Source: DATGUA01 sp035301545
GTDB lineage: Bacteria > Bacillota > Clostridia > Tissierellales > Tissierellaceae
Length of the DNA: 41,820 bases
Assembly (NCBI GenBank): GCA_035301545.1
Contig: DATGUA010000009.1
Span: 1-41,820 of the forward strand
Direction of reading: 5' to 3'
The notes under the pieces are model-generated. The model made no database searches. It had not been told where the DNA came from and saw only the letters and a list, made by a program, of their open reading frames with translations. Position 1 is the stretch's first letter, and each line of letters opens with the position of its first letter. Shown here in pieces: positions 7,814-15,809 of this stretch. Both the position numbers and the translations under genes were made by a program.

Positions 7814-9007
7814 TTGGATATTAAAGAAAAGATTAAATCTTTAGAAAAAGAGCTTATCGATATCAGAAGAGATATTCATATGCATCCAGAATTAGGATAT
7901 CAAGAGTTTAGAACTTCAAAGAAAGTATCAGATTATCTTAAAAAACTAGGTCTAGAAGTAGAAACTGTTTCTAAGACAGGAGTTGTAGGACTTCTTAAAG
8001 GTAAATACGAAGGTAAGACTTTAATGTTAAGAGCAGATATGGATGCTTTACCACAGAAAGAGGAAACTAATTTACCTTTTAAATCAGTAAATAAGGGAGT
8101 AATGCATGCATGTGGTCATGATGGGCATACGGCTATGCTTATGGTAGCTGCAAAACTATTATCAGAATACAAGGAGCGATTAAAAGGAAATATAAAGTTT
8201 GTATTCCAGCCAAATGAAGAAGAAGCAGGAGCCTTAGATATGATAAAGGAGAATGTCTTAGAAAATCCTAAAGTAGATGGAGCTTTTGGCATACATTTAT
8301 GGGCTCCTTTAAAAAGTGGAAAAGTAGGATTAGCCGAAGGACCTGTTATGGCAGCATTAGATGAATTTGAACTAGAAATAATAGGTCAATCTGGACATAC
8401 AGGATCACCTCATACTGCAATAGATCCAATAATAGCCTCTACAAATATTATCCAATCGATCCAGTCTATACAGACTAGAGAAATAGATCCTTTATCTCCT
8501 GTAGCAATTATGATTGGAAAAGTAAATGGAGGAACTGGAAGAAATGTAATAGCAGATAGTGTAAATATCGGAGGAACTATAAGATATCTATTTAAAGATG
8601 AGGAGAAAGAAAGGAAAGAGCTTCTTGAAAAGTTTGAAAGGGTTATAAAAGGAACATGTATGGCGATGAATGTAGAATACAGATTAGAATTTATACCAAG
8701 TAATTTAGCACTTCAAAATAGTAATAAATTATTATCTTATGCAAGAGATGCTGCAATAAAGACTTATGAAAAAGAAGATATATTTGAAGAATATAGATCT
8801 ATGGCAGGAGAAGATTTTGCAGAATTCTCTCAAAGAGTACCTAGTATATTTTATTTCTTAGGTGTAGGTGATCCAGAGAAGGGAACAGATTATCCTCATC
8901 ACCATTCTAAATTTGATATAGATGAAGATATCTTAAAAATGGGAGTAGAAATCCATGTTCGTACAGCATTAGACTTTTTAAGTAATGGAAAGGAGGATGA
9001 AGAATGA
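7814..9007 (+). CDS. M20-family amidohydrolase / N-acyl amino acid deacylase
   Basis: A 397-residue zinc amidohydrolase of the M20D (HipO/AbgB) type. Metal-site motifs are visible: RADMDALP, MHACGHDGHTAM, the catalytic Glu pair in FVFQPNEEEAG, GIHLWA and a late His in PHHHSKFDID. The dimerisation-domain motif is SGHTGSPHTAIDPI. The start is TTG at 7814, 7 bases after GGAGGG. The gene sits between the transporter subunits, and its stop overlaps the DctP start (GAATGA). In the ectoine pathway the step after ring opening is removal of the acetyl group, done in known clusters by the unrelated DoeB/EutE (AstE-like) deacetylase, which is absent here. This enzyme could take that role; the function is inferred from position. 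Confidence 0.85.
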   Translation: MDIKEKIKSLEKELIDIRRDIHMHPELGYQEFRTSKKVSDYLKKLGLEVETVSKTGVVGLLKGKYEGKTLMLRADMDALPQKEETNLPFKSVNKGVMHACGHDGHTAMLMVAAKLLSEYKERLKGNIKFVFQPNEEEAGALDMIKENVLENPKVDGAFGIHLWAPLKSGKVGLAEGPVMAALDEFELEIIGQSGHTGSPHTAIDPIIASTNIIQSIQSIQTREIDPLSPVAIMIGKVNGGTGRNVIADSVNIGGTIRYLFKDEEKERKELLEKFERVIKGTCMAMNVEYRLEFIPSNLALQNSNKLLSYARDAAIKTYEKEDIFEEYRSMAGEDFAEFSQRVPSIFYFLGVGDPEKGTDYPHHHSKFDIDEDILKMGVEIHVRTALDFLSNGKEDEE

Positions 9008-10050
9008 AAAAGCCAATAATATTTATAATTCTTATATCTATAATAGCCTTAACATTTACTGGATGTGCTAATAATGGGGATAATGTCACAGAAGCAGCTA
9101 AAGAAGCAGAATATCAGTGGAAATTTGCCCATGAAGAAAATAATGGGAGTATACAGGATGTATATGCTAAAGAATTTAAAAGAGTTTTAGAAGAAAAATC
9201 TGATGGAAGAATTCATCTTGATATATATCCGGTAGGGCAAATAGGAGATGCTACCCAACAAGCTGAATTATTACAATATGGTGGTATAGAATTCGCTAAT
9301 ATATCACCTGGGAATACAGGAACTATAGTACCAGAAAACCAGCTTTTTTCATTACACTTTTTATTCTCAGAAGATATGGAAGTAAATAAAGAAATTCTTG
9401 AAGAAAGTAAAGCTTTAAATGAACTCTTATCAGAAAAATATCTAGAAAAGAATATAAAGATATTATCATATTGGACAGAAGGAGCAATGGAATGGACAAC
9501 AAGTAAAGAGGCGAATACTCCTGATAAATGGAAAGGATTAAAGTTCCGTACTATGCCGTCTCCTATGATAGTAGCATCATATAAAGCTTATGGGGCAAAT
9601 CCTACTCCATTGCCATACATGGAAGTATATAGTGCTTTACAGCTTAACATGATACAAGGTCAGGAAAACCCTATATCTGCAATAGAAGAAATGAAATTTC
9701 ATGAAGTACAAGATTATTTTATACTAGGATCATCAAGTATCTATGCAACTACTACAGCAGTAAATCCTGAATTCTTTGAAGAGTTGCCAAATGATATAAA
9801 GGAGATAGTATTAGAAACGATAGATGAATTAGATGACTTTGCATTTGATACTCAAGAGCAACTAAATGAAGACGCTTTAGAAAAGATAAAAGAAAGTGAT
9901 GTAAATGTAATAGAACTTACATCAGAAGAAAGAGAAGAGTTTAGAAAAGAAGCTGAGAAGGCATATCAACTATATATAGATGAAACAGGGGAAGATGGTG
10001 AAGAAATACTAAATACATTAATGAAAGAAGTAGAAAATGCATCAAAATAA
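9004..10050 (+). CDS. TRAP transporter substrate-binding lipoprotein (DctP type)
   Basis: A 348-residue extracytoplasmic solute receptor. The N-terminus has a lipoprotein signal peptide with lipobox TFTGC (Cys21), so the protein is anchored to the outer face of the membrane. DctP hallmarks follow: an opening strand WKFAHEENNGSIQDVYAKEFKR, IDLDIYPVGQIGD-type text (here LDIYPVGQIGDATQQAELLQYGG), FRTMPSPMIVASYKAYGANPTPLPYMEVYSALQLNMIQGQENP with the ligand-carboxylate-binding Arg, and the closing helical region. It overlaps the M20 gene by 4 bases and has its own AAAGGAGG. Ligands of this family are mostly carboxylates, and ectoines are known ligands of TeaA and UehA; specificity cannot be read directly. 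Confidence 0.92.
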   Translation: MKKPIIFIILISIIALTFTGCANNGDNVTEAAKEAEYQWKFAHEENNGSIQDVYAKEFKRVLEEKSDGRIHLDIYPVGQIGDATQQAELLQYGGIEFANISPGNTGTIVPENQLFSLHFLFSEDMEVNKEILEESKALNELLSEKYLEKNIKILSYWTEGAMEWTTSKEANTPDKWKGLKFRTMPSPMIVASYKAYGANPTPLPYMEVYSALQLNMIQGQENPISAIEEMKFHEVQDYFILGSSSIYATTTAVNPEFFEELPNDIKEIVLETIDELDDFAFDTQEQLNEDALEKIKESDVNVIELTSEEREEFRKEAEKAYQLYIDETGEDGEEILNTLMKEVENASK

Positions 10051-10074
10051 ATTAATATTACAAGGGGGATATAT

Positions 10075-11298
10075 ATGTTAAAATCAACAAGAGAAATTGA
10101 TAATTTATTAAAAAAACATTTAAATTATAGGGAAAGTTGTTTGAATTTAATAGCGTCAGAGAACTATGCTAGTGAAAAAGTGAGAGGATATTTAACTTCA
10201 GATCTTGGTAATAGATATGGATGTTATTCTAGTGTAGACCCGGAAGATAGGGAATACACTGGAAACAAATATATACATGAAATAGAAATGGCAACCCAGG
10301 ATCTTGTAAAAGATATATTTAATGCTAAATATGCTGATCTTAGACCTATCGGTGGTCATATGGCTGGAATGGGAGTAGTTTTAGCCTTATTAGAACCAGG
10401 AGATTTAGTAATAGAAGTAAGCTTAGAGGACTGGGGCCATGGATTAGTTGGACCTATGTGTGAAGTAAGACAATTTGATGAAACAATAAATGTAGAATAT
10501 ATGAAATTTGATAAGAACAGGGCTGTAGATACAGAGAAGCTAATAGAACAGACTAAAAGATTAAAACCTAAATTAATAATATTTGGTGGATCAGGTACAT
10601 TGTTTGAAGAACCAGTAGAAGAGGTAAGTAAGATTGCAAAAGAAATAGGAACAATTGTAGCATATGATGCATCTCATGTAACTGGATTAATAGCAGGAGG
10701 AGTATTTCAAAATCCTTTAGATAGAGGGGCAGATGTTATGTTTGGAAGTACTCATAAATCTTTCCCAGGACCTCAAGGAGGATTTGCAGTAAGTAATAAT
10801 AAAGAATTAATATTAAAAATAGGTAATACATTATCTCCTTCATTAGTAACAAGTCACCATCTAAATAGATTACCTGCATTAGCGGCATCTATTATAGAAA
10901 TGAAAAAATATGGAGAAAAATATGGAGAACAAATAATTAAAAACTCTAAAGCATTAGCTACTGCTTTGGCCGATGAAGGCTTTAATGTATTTGGAAAAGA
11001 TAGAGGCTACACAGAGACACATTTATTATTAATGGACCTTGGAGATATTATAGATGTTGCTCCTGCAGAATATTTAGAAAAATTTAATATATTATGTTCT
11101 GATGATTTCTCAGGAAGTAGTCCTGAAGTACGTATTGGGACTCCAGAGGTAACAAGACATGGTATGAAAGAAGAAGAAATGAAAGTAATAGCTAAATTTT
11201 TCAAAAGAGCCTTAGTAGATAAAGAGGATCCGGAAAAGCTTAAAATAGAAATATCAGAATTTAATAGAAAATACTTAGGATTACACTATGCATTTTAA
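10075..11298 (+). CDS. Divergent serine hydroxymethyltransferase-like PLP enzyme
   Basis: A 407-residue fold-type I PLP enzyme related to GlyA. Landmarks: NLIASENYAS (24-33), GHG (121-123, ring-stacking His), DASHVTGLIAGG (198-209, PLP-binding Asp and active-site His), the PLP lysine K228 in STHKSFPGPQGG, and RIGTPEVTRHG (353-363) with the substrate-carboxylate Arg. It departs from housekeeping SHMT where folate binds: the usual EGYPGRRYYGG stretch reads YGCYSSVDPEDREYTGN, and the usual SGAQAN reads IGGHMAG. A folate-independent aldol/retro-aldol role on a beta-hydroxy amino acid is therefore plausible. It follows the DctP gene by 24 bases. In an ectoine-type cluster a candidate substrate is 3-hydroxy-2,4-diaminobutyrate from hydroxyectoine, giving glycine and aminoacetaldehyde. 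That is hypothesis. Confidence 0.8.
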   Translation: MLKSTREIDNLLKKHLNYRESCLNLIASENYASEKVRGYLTSDLGNRYGCYSSVDPEDREYTGNKYIHEIEMATQDLVKDIFNAKYADLRPIGGHMAGMGVVLALLEPGDLVIEVSLEDWGHGLVGPMCEVRQFDETINVEYMKFDKNRAVDTEKLIEQTKRLKPKLIIFGGSGTLFEEPVEEVSKIAKEIGTIVAYDASHVTGLIAGGVFQNPLDRGADVMFGSTHKSFPGPQGGFAVSNNKELILKIGNTLSPSLVTSHHLNRLPALAASIIEMKKYGEKYGEQIIKNSKALATALADEGFNVFGKDRGYTETHLLLMDLGDIIDVAPAEYLEKFNILCSDDFSGSSPEVRIGTPEVTRHGMKEEEMKVIAKFFKRALVDKEDPEKLKIEISEFNRKYLGLHYAF

Positions 11299-11334
11299 TC
11301 TAAGGGATTATCTTATCAATAAAAAATTTAATAA

Positions 11335-11420
11335 GGGTATATGGTTAATGAAAAGGTAATTTAAAAATAAATAGAATGGGTATATAGTTAATGAAAAGGT
11401 AATTTAAAAATAAATAGAAT
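11335..11420 (+). repeat. 43-bp direct tandem duplication before the aldehyde dehydrogenase gene
   Basis: The units 11335-11377 and 11378-11420 differ by one base (GGGTATATGG versus GGGTATATAG at the start). They fill most of the 146-base gap between the PLP enzyme and the aldehyde dehydrogenase. No terminator is visible here. A related sequence, GGGTATATGTTAATTAACAGG, lies at 13427-13447 before the DksA-like gene. Confidence 0.9.
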
Positions 11421-11444
11421 TTTAATTAAGGGGGAAGTATAAAG

Positions 11445-12944
11445 ATGAAGTTAAGAACTGTTAAGGAATATGAAAAGATGGCAAAGGAATTGGAATTCTC
11501 CACAAAGGCATTTATAAATGGAGAGTTTGTAGATAGTGCTTCAGGAAATACATTTGAAACTATAAATCCAAGTAATGGTCAAGTAATAACTAAGATTACA
11601 AAATGTGGAGAAGAAGATGTAGATAGTGCAGTAGAGGCAGCAGAAAAGTCTTTTAATTCTAGAGTATGGGCAGGTATTGAAGCTAGTGAAAGAAAAGAAA
11701 TAATGTTAAAATGGGCAGATTTAATTGAAGAACATGATGAAGAACTAGCAATTATGGAAACACTGGATAATGGAAAACCTATTAATGATACAGTAAATGG
11801 TGATGTTTCAGATACTATCTCTTGTATCAGGTTTCATGCTGAGGCAATTGATAAACTACAGGATGATATAACTCCATCTAGTGATGATGGGCTTAATATT
11901 GTAGTTAGGGAACCAATAGGTGTTGTAGCTGCCATAGTACCTTGGAATTTCCCATTGCTTATGGCAGCATGGAAGATAGCACCGGCATTAGCAGCAGGTA
12001 ATAGTGTGATTGTAAAGCCAGCTAAACTTACTACCCTTACACTTCTTAAGATTGCTGAATTAGCAAAAGAAGCTGGAATTCCAAATGGTGTATTTAATGT
12101 GATTCCTGGTAGTGGTAGTGTAGTAGGAGATGCACTAGCAATTCATGAGGATGTAAGATTAATAACATTTACTGGATCTACTAAAGTTGGAAAAGGATTA
12201 TTAGTAAAGTCTGGTGAGTCTAATGCAAAAAGAGTACTTCTTGAACTAGGAGGAAAAAGTCCAACTATTGTTATGCCAGATATTAAGGATCTAGATGATG
12301 TAGCTGAATCTATAGTAGAATCTGCACTTTTCAATATGGGACAAAATTGTACACAAAATTCAAGAATATACATTCACAAAGATATAAAGGAAGATCTAAC
12401 TGAACTAATAGTTGATAAAGTGAATGCACACAAAGTAGGCAATCCTTTTGATCCAGAAACTACAATAGGTGCCTTAATAGAAGAAAAACATATGGAAAAA
12501 GTATTAAATTATATTAAAATAGGAAAAGATGAAGGTGGAAAAGTTATTTGTGGTGGTAAGAGAACATTAGAAGATACAGGTGGATTTTTCATCGAACCAA
12601 CACTTTTTGATAATGTAGATCAAGATATGACTATAGCAAGAGAAGAAATATTTGGGCCAGTATTTTCTCTACTAGAATTTGAAGGTTTAGAAGAAGTAAT
12701 TGAAAAAGCAAATGATACAAAATATGGCCTACAAGCATCTGTATATACTTCAGATCTAGATACAGCTAATAAGCTTGCTCGTGGCATCCAGGCAGGAGTA
12801 GTATCAGTAAACACTTATAGTGAAGGAAGCGAGAATGTTCCATTTGGTGGATTTAAACAGTCTGGTTTCTTTGGTAGAGATAAATCAATATGGGCAAATA
12901 GAAGTTATACAGAAACAAAATCAATTTGTATTGATTTTGATTAA
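11445..12944 (+). CDS. NAD(P)-dependent aldehyde dehydrogenase, PuuC/aminoaldehyde type
   Basis: A 499-residue aldehyde dehydrogenase. Catalytic residues are visible: Asn168 in VPWNFP, Lys191 in KPAK (cofactor), Glu267 in LLELGGKSP and the nucleophile Cys302 in MGQNCTQNSR; the FGGFKQSGFFGRDKS ending is normal. The closest relatives I recognise by text are gamma-glutamyl-gamma-aminobutyraldehyde dehydrogenases (PuuC), which oxidise amino-aldehydes, though the ALDH superfamily is broad. It starts at ATG 11445 behind AAGGGGGAAG. It is the last gene of the cluster and ends before a terminator at 13057-13097. In context it would oxidise an aldehyde from the PLP enzyme (for example aminoacetaldehyde to glycine) or aspartate semialdehyde, as DoeC does. 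Confidence 0.85.
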   Translation: MKLRTVKEYEKMAKELEFSTKAFINGEFVDSASGNTFETINPSNGQVITKITKCGEEDVDSAVEAAEKSFNSRVWAGIEASERKEIMLKWADLIEEHDEELAIMETLDNGKPINDTVNGDVSDTISCIRFHAEAIDKLQDDITPSSDDGLNIVVREPIGVVAAIVPWNFPLLMAAWKIAPALAAGNSVIVKPAKLTTLTLLKIAELAKEAGIPNGVFNVIPGSGSVVGDALAIHEDVRLITFTGSTKVGKGLLVKSGESNAKRVLLELGGKSPTIVMPDIKDLDDVAESIVESALFNMGQNCTQNSRIYIHKDIKEDLTELIVDKVNAHKVGNPFDPETTIGALIEEKHMEKVLNYIKIGKDEGGKVICGGKRTLEDTGGFFIEPTLFDNVDQDMTIAREEIFGPVFSLLEFEGLEEVIEKANDTKYGLQASVYTSDLDTANKLARGIQAGVVSVNTYSEGSENVPFGGFKQSGFFGRDKSIWANRSYTETKSICIDFD

Positions 12945-13056
12945 GATATACATGTAATATTAACCAGAAAGTAATGAATATAGATTAATAAAAATATAAA
13001 TATAAATAGATATATGAAGTAGAAATTAGAAATATAAAAGAATAATATAGAAATAT

Positions 13057-13097
13057 AATAAAGGCCTTTACTTATGGAATAAGCGAAGGTCTTTATT
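13057..13097 (+). terminator. Terminator of the catabolic operon
   Basis: AATAAAGGCCTTTACTTAT and ATAAGCGAAGGTCTTTATT pair with a few G-U or mismatched positions around a short loop, followed by an A/T-rich tail. Confidence 0.6.
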
Positions 13098-13189
13098 ATA
13101 TATTTAAAGATTAGTATATTGAAAAATAAAGAAATGATTGGGGCTTTTACAAATTATATTAGGAAGGTTTAAAAGAATATAAAGTTCAT

Positions 13190-13406
13190 GTATGATTACC
13201 TTATATATTATTAAGAACTAATTTAGACACTGTAATAGCAGATGCCTATTATATAGGTACTGTATTATATCCAGATGAGTTTGAAAATATAGATTCTGAA
13301 GAAAAAGCAGATGAAGTATATAAAAATTATTAAAAGAACTATTTATAATCATATAGTAGAAGATTATAGAGGGTTTGGAACTATTAAATTAGAAGATAGC
13401 ATATAA
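13190..13406 (+). pseudogene. Remnant of an iron/cobalamin-type ABC transporter substrate-binding protein (C-terminal piece)
   Basis: Reading from about 13211, one frame gives NLDTVIADAYYIGTVLYPDE then FENIDSEEKADEVYKNY and a stop at 13330. A second frame then gives HIVEDYRGFGTIKLEDSI and a stop at 13406. Both pieces, in this order, are the C-terminal end of periplasmic binding proteins of iron-type ABC importers, where an 'AYYIGTVLYPE..F.DIDPEKKADEIY' stretch is usual. The frame change and the missing N-terminal two thirds show a dead gene. This accounts for most of the gap between the aldehyde dehydrogenase and the DksA-like gene. Confidence 0.7.
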
Positions 13407-13466
13407 AGTATAATTCTAAATTTAATGGGTATATGTTAATTAACAGGATTTTTAGGAGTGGAAATT

Positions 13467-13835
13467 ATGGATGAAGAAAAATTAAAATATTTTAAATCAA
13501 AATTATTAGGAGAATGGGAAAAGACTATGAAAGATTTAGAAGCTATGGAAAAAAGAAAGGAAGGAATACAAGATGATTTAGATAGTGAATTATCTACTGA
13601 AGGAGATTATCACCCTGGTGATATAGGTACAGAATTATACATGGAAGAACAGACTGAAGGATTTAAAGAATTATTAGAAGAAAAACTTAGAGAAATAGAT
13701 AAATCATTAGAAGATATAGAAGATGGAAGTTATGGATATTGTGATAATTGTGAAGAAATGATAAGTGAAGAAAGGCTTGAGGTAATGCCCTATGTTAAGA
13801 CTTGTTTAGACTGTTCAGATGAAGATGTGGAATAG
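13467..13835 (+). CDS. TraR/DksA-type C4 zinc-finger protein
   Basis: A 122-residue protein: a charged coiled-coil-forming N-terminal half and a C-terminal zinc ribbon with CDNC (Cys92, Cys95) and CLDC (Cys113, Cys116). This is the DksA/TraR arrangement; in Firmicutes such proteins (YteA/YocK type) are common and poorly characterised, and some are linked to sporulation or general stress. The likely start is ATG 13467, 8 bases after AGGAG at 13454-13458; a GTG at 13458 overlaps that ribosome binding site and is rejected. The text DYHPGDIGTELYMEEQTEGF is the conserved loop of the Firmicute family. A terminator follows at 13905-13938. Confidence 0.9.
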   Translation: MDEEKLKYFKSKLLGEWEKTMKDLEAMEKRKEGIQDDLDSELSTEGDYHPGDIGTELYMEEQTEGFKELLEEKLREIDKSLEDIEDGSYGYCDNCEEMISEERLEVMPYVKTCLDCSDEDVE

Positions 13836-13904
13836 AAAATAAGTTATTACTAGCTTATATAAAGGTAGGATAGATTAAAATAAAGTTAATAGTCTAATAA
13901 ATTG

Positions 13905-13938
13905 AATCATAGCTATCTGAGAGAATAGCTATGATTTT
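13905..13938 (+). terminator. Intrinsic terminator after the DksA-like gene
   Basis: AATCATAGCTAT and ATAGCTATGATT form a perfect 12-bp stem with an 8-base loop, followed by TTTTG. Confidence 0.85.
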
Positions 13939-14079
13939 TGTATTTAATACCTTATAAAAGGATTTTAGATATATATTAATATGTATTAGGATTTTTAGTT
14001 TAATTAGGGTAATAGTTTATATTAGGTAATCAATTGTATTTGTTATATGAAATTATAGAATATAAGGAGATAACCAAAG

Positions 14080-14535
14080 ATGAAAAGATTTTGGAAGAAA
14101 AGAAATATAGATCCTAATAAAGAAGATTTAACTGAAAAAGGCAAGAAAGGTACAAAGAAAGTTTTAAGTAAAAAGACTAAAGAAGCAGAGAAGATAATTA
14201 ATGACCCTAAGAAGGTAGAAGAAAGACTGAAGGCAGCGTTAGATAACCTTCATGAAATTGATTTTGGACCTATTAATGATATTAAAGATGATGTTCTCTT
14301 ATTAATTTCGGTTGTAGGGGATTGGATAAAAGGAATATATAGGGAGATACCTCTTAGTACTATAATTATGATTTTAGGTGGAATTATATATTTTGTTTCT
14401 CCGGTAGATTTTATACCAGATTATATACCTATGATAGGATATATAGATGATGCATTTGTTTTATCTCTAATAATAAAAAAGATAAAAGAAGATCTAGATA
14501 ATTATAAAAGATGGAAAGAAGAGAAGTCAGAATAA
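14080..14535 (+). CDS. DUF1232 (YkvA family) membrane protein
   Basis: A 151-residue protein. After a lysine-rich N-terminal half comes the DUF1232 motif: two hydrophobic segments with IIYFVSPVDFIPDYIPMIGYIDDAFVLSLIIKKI at about residues 103-136, of which SPVDFIPDYIP..G..DD is the family signature. The function is unknown; members are predicted small membrane proteins and are sometimes fused to other domains. Start ATG 14080 behind AAGGAGATAACC. Diaminopropionate ammonia-lyase follows after 22 bases with its own ribosome binding site, so the two may share a transcript without an obvious functional link. Confidence 0.85.
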   Translation: MKRFWKKRNIDPNKEDLTEKGKKGTKKVLSKKTKEAEKIINDPKKVEERLKAALDNLHEIDFGPINDIKDDVLLLISVVGDWIKGIYREIPLSTIIMILGGIIYFVSPVDFIPDYIPMIGYIDDAFVLSLIIKKIKEDLDNYKRWKEEKSE

Positions 14536-14557
14536 AAATTATATAGGAGGAAAGATT

Positions 14558-15778
14558 TTGATAGAAAGTAAAGAATTAATTAACTATAATTTAGTAAATG
14601 AAAAAAAGAAAAAGGATAAAAAAGTTGATATTGATTATATATCAAAAGAAGCTATAAAAGATGTAAGGGAGTTTCATAAAGGCTTTAAGGAATATTCTGT
14701 AACTCCCTTACATAAATTAGAGAATTTAGCAAAATATTGTGGTTTGAAAAATATTTTCTTAAAAGATGAATCTTATCGATTTGGTTTAAATGCATTTAAA
14801 GTTTTAGGTGGGTCTTATGCTATAGGAAAATATTTAGCAGATAAATTAGATGTAGATATTTCTGAAGTAGATTTCGACTATCTAAAGTCTCTAGAAGCCA
14901 AAGAGAAACTAGAGGAAATCACATTTGTAACAGCAACAGATGGAAATCACGGTAGGGGAGTAGCCTGGGCAGCTAATCAATTAGGACAAAGGTCAGTAGT
15001 ATATATGCCTAAAGGCTCCTCTCAAATTAGATTAGAAAATATTAGAAAAGAAGGAGCAGAAGCAAGTATTATAGAAGGAAATTATGATGATGCAGTAAGA
15101 CTTTCTAATGAAATGGCTGAGAAGCATGGTTGGGTAGTAGTACAAGATACTGCTTGGGAAGGATATGAAGATATACCTAAGTGGATAATGGAGGGATATG
15201 GTACATTAATAGATGAAGCAATGGAACAATTAAATGAAGAAGATATAGAAAAACCGAGTCACGTGTTTTTACAGGCAGGTGTAGGTTCTTTTGCAGGAGC
15301 AGTACAAGGATATTTGGCAACAGAATTTGGGGATGAAAGACCAGTAACTATTATAATGGAACCAGATAATGCTAATTGTCTATATAGATCATCTTTAAGC
15401 GGAGAAAGAGAAATAGTAGATGGACATATGCCTACTATAATGGCAGGACTTGCCTGTGGAGAACCAAATACAGTAAGTTATGAGGTTTTAAAAGACTATT
15501 CAGATGGATACTTTTCCTGTCCAGATTATACAGCAGCTAGGGGAATGAGAATCTTGGCCTCTCCATTAAAGAATGATCCTCAAATAGTATCAGGAGAATC
15601 AGGAGCAGTAGGTATAGGTGTGGTCACTTTATTAATGGAAAGAGATGAGTATAAGGAACTGAGAGAAGATTTAGGGCTAAATGAAGATTCAGTAGTATTA
15701 GTAATAAGCACAGAAGGAGACACAGATCCACAAAAATATAGAGATATAGTTTGGGATGGAGATTGTAGTTCAGTATGA
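14558..15778 (+). CDS. dpaL: Diaminopropionate ammonia-lyase
   Basis: A 406-residue fold-type II PLP enzyme that converts 2,3-diaminopropionate to pyruvate and two ammonia. The PLP lysine is K81 in FGLNAFKVLGGSYA; the phosphate-binding loop and neighbours read TATDGNHGRGVAWAANQLGQ, followed by SVVYMPKGSS. The ending GESGAVGIG and VISTEGDTDPQKYRDIVWDG is typical of the YgeX/DpaL family (about 400 residues). It starts at TTG 14558 behind ATAGGAGG; no nearby ATG has a better site. This is a catabolic enzyme of amino-acid-fermenting bacteria. Its diamino acid substrate is chemically close to the diaminobutyrate expected from the ectoine-like cluster, but there is no evidence that it acts in that pathway. 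Confidence 0.92.
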   Translation: MIESKELINYNLVNEKKKKDKKVDIDYISKEAIKDVREFHKGFKEYSVTPLHKLENLAKYCGLKNIFLKDESYRFGLNAFKVLGGSYAIGKYLADKLDVDISEVDFDYLKSLEAKEKLEEITFVTATDGNHGRGVAWAANQLGQRSVVYMPKGSSQIRLENIRKEGAEASIIEGNYDDAVRLSNEMAEKHGWVVVQDTAWEGYEDIPKWIMEGYGTLIDEAMEQLNEEDIEKPSHVFLQAGVGSFAGAVQGYLATEFGDERPVTIIMEPDNANCLYRSSLSGEREIVDGHMPTIMAGLACGEPNTVSYEVLKDYSDGYFSCPDYTAARGMRILASPLKNDPQIVSGESGAVGIGVVTLLMERDEYKELREDLGLNEDSVVLVISTEGDTDPQKYRDIVWDGDCSSV

Positions 15779-15809
15779 TATAGTAAAGATTAAAAGGAAT
15801 GATATTAAA

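Noticed and set aside
9004..9070. DctP gene as the start of a separate transcript
   Set aside because: It overlaps the M20 gene by 4 bases and no promoter is visible; it belongs to the operon.
10075..11298. Naming the SHMT-like gene as housekeeping glyA
   Set aside because: The PLP core fits, but the folate-binding region is altered and the gene sits in a substrate-specific operon, so a plain glyA label would be misleading.
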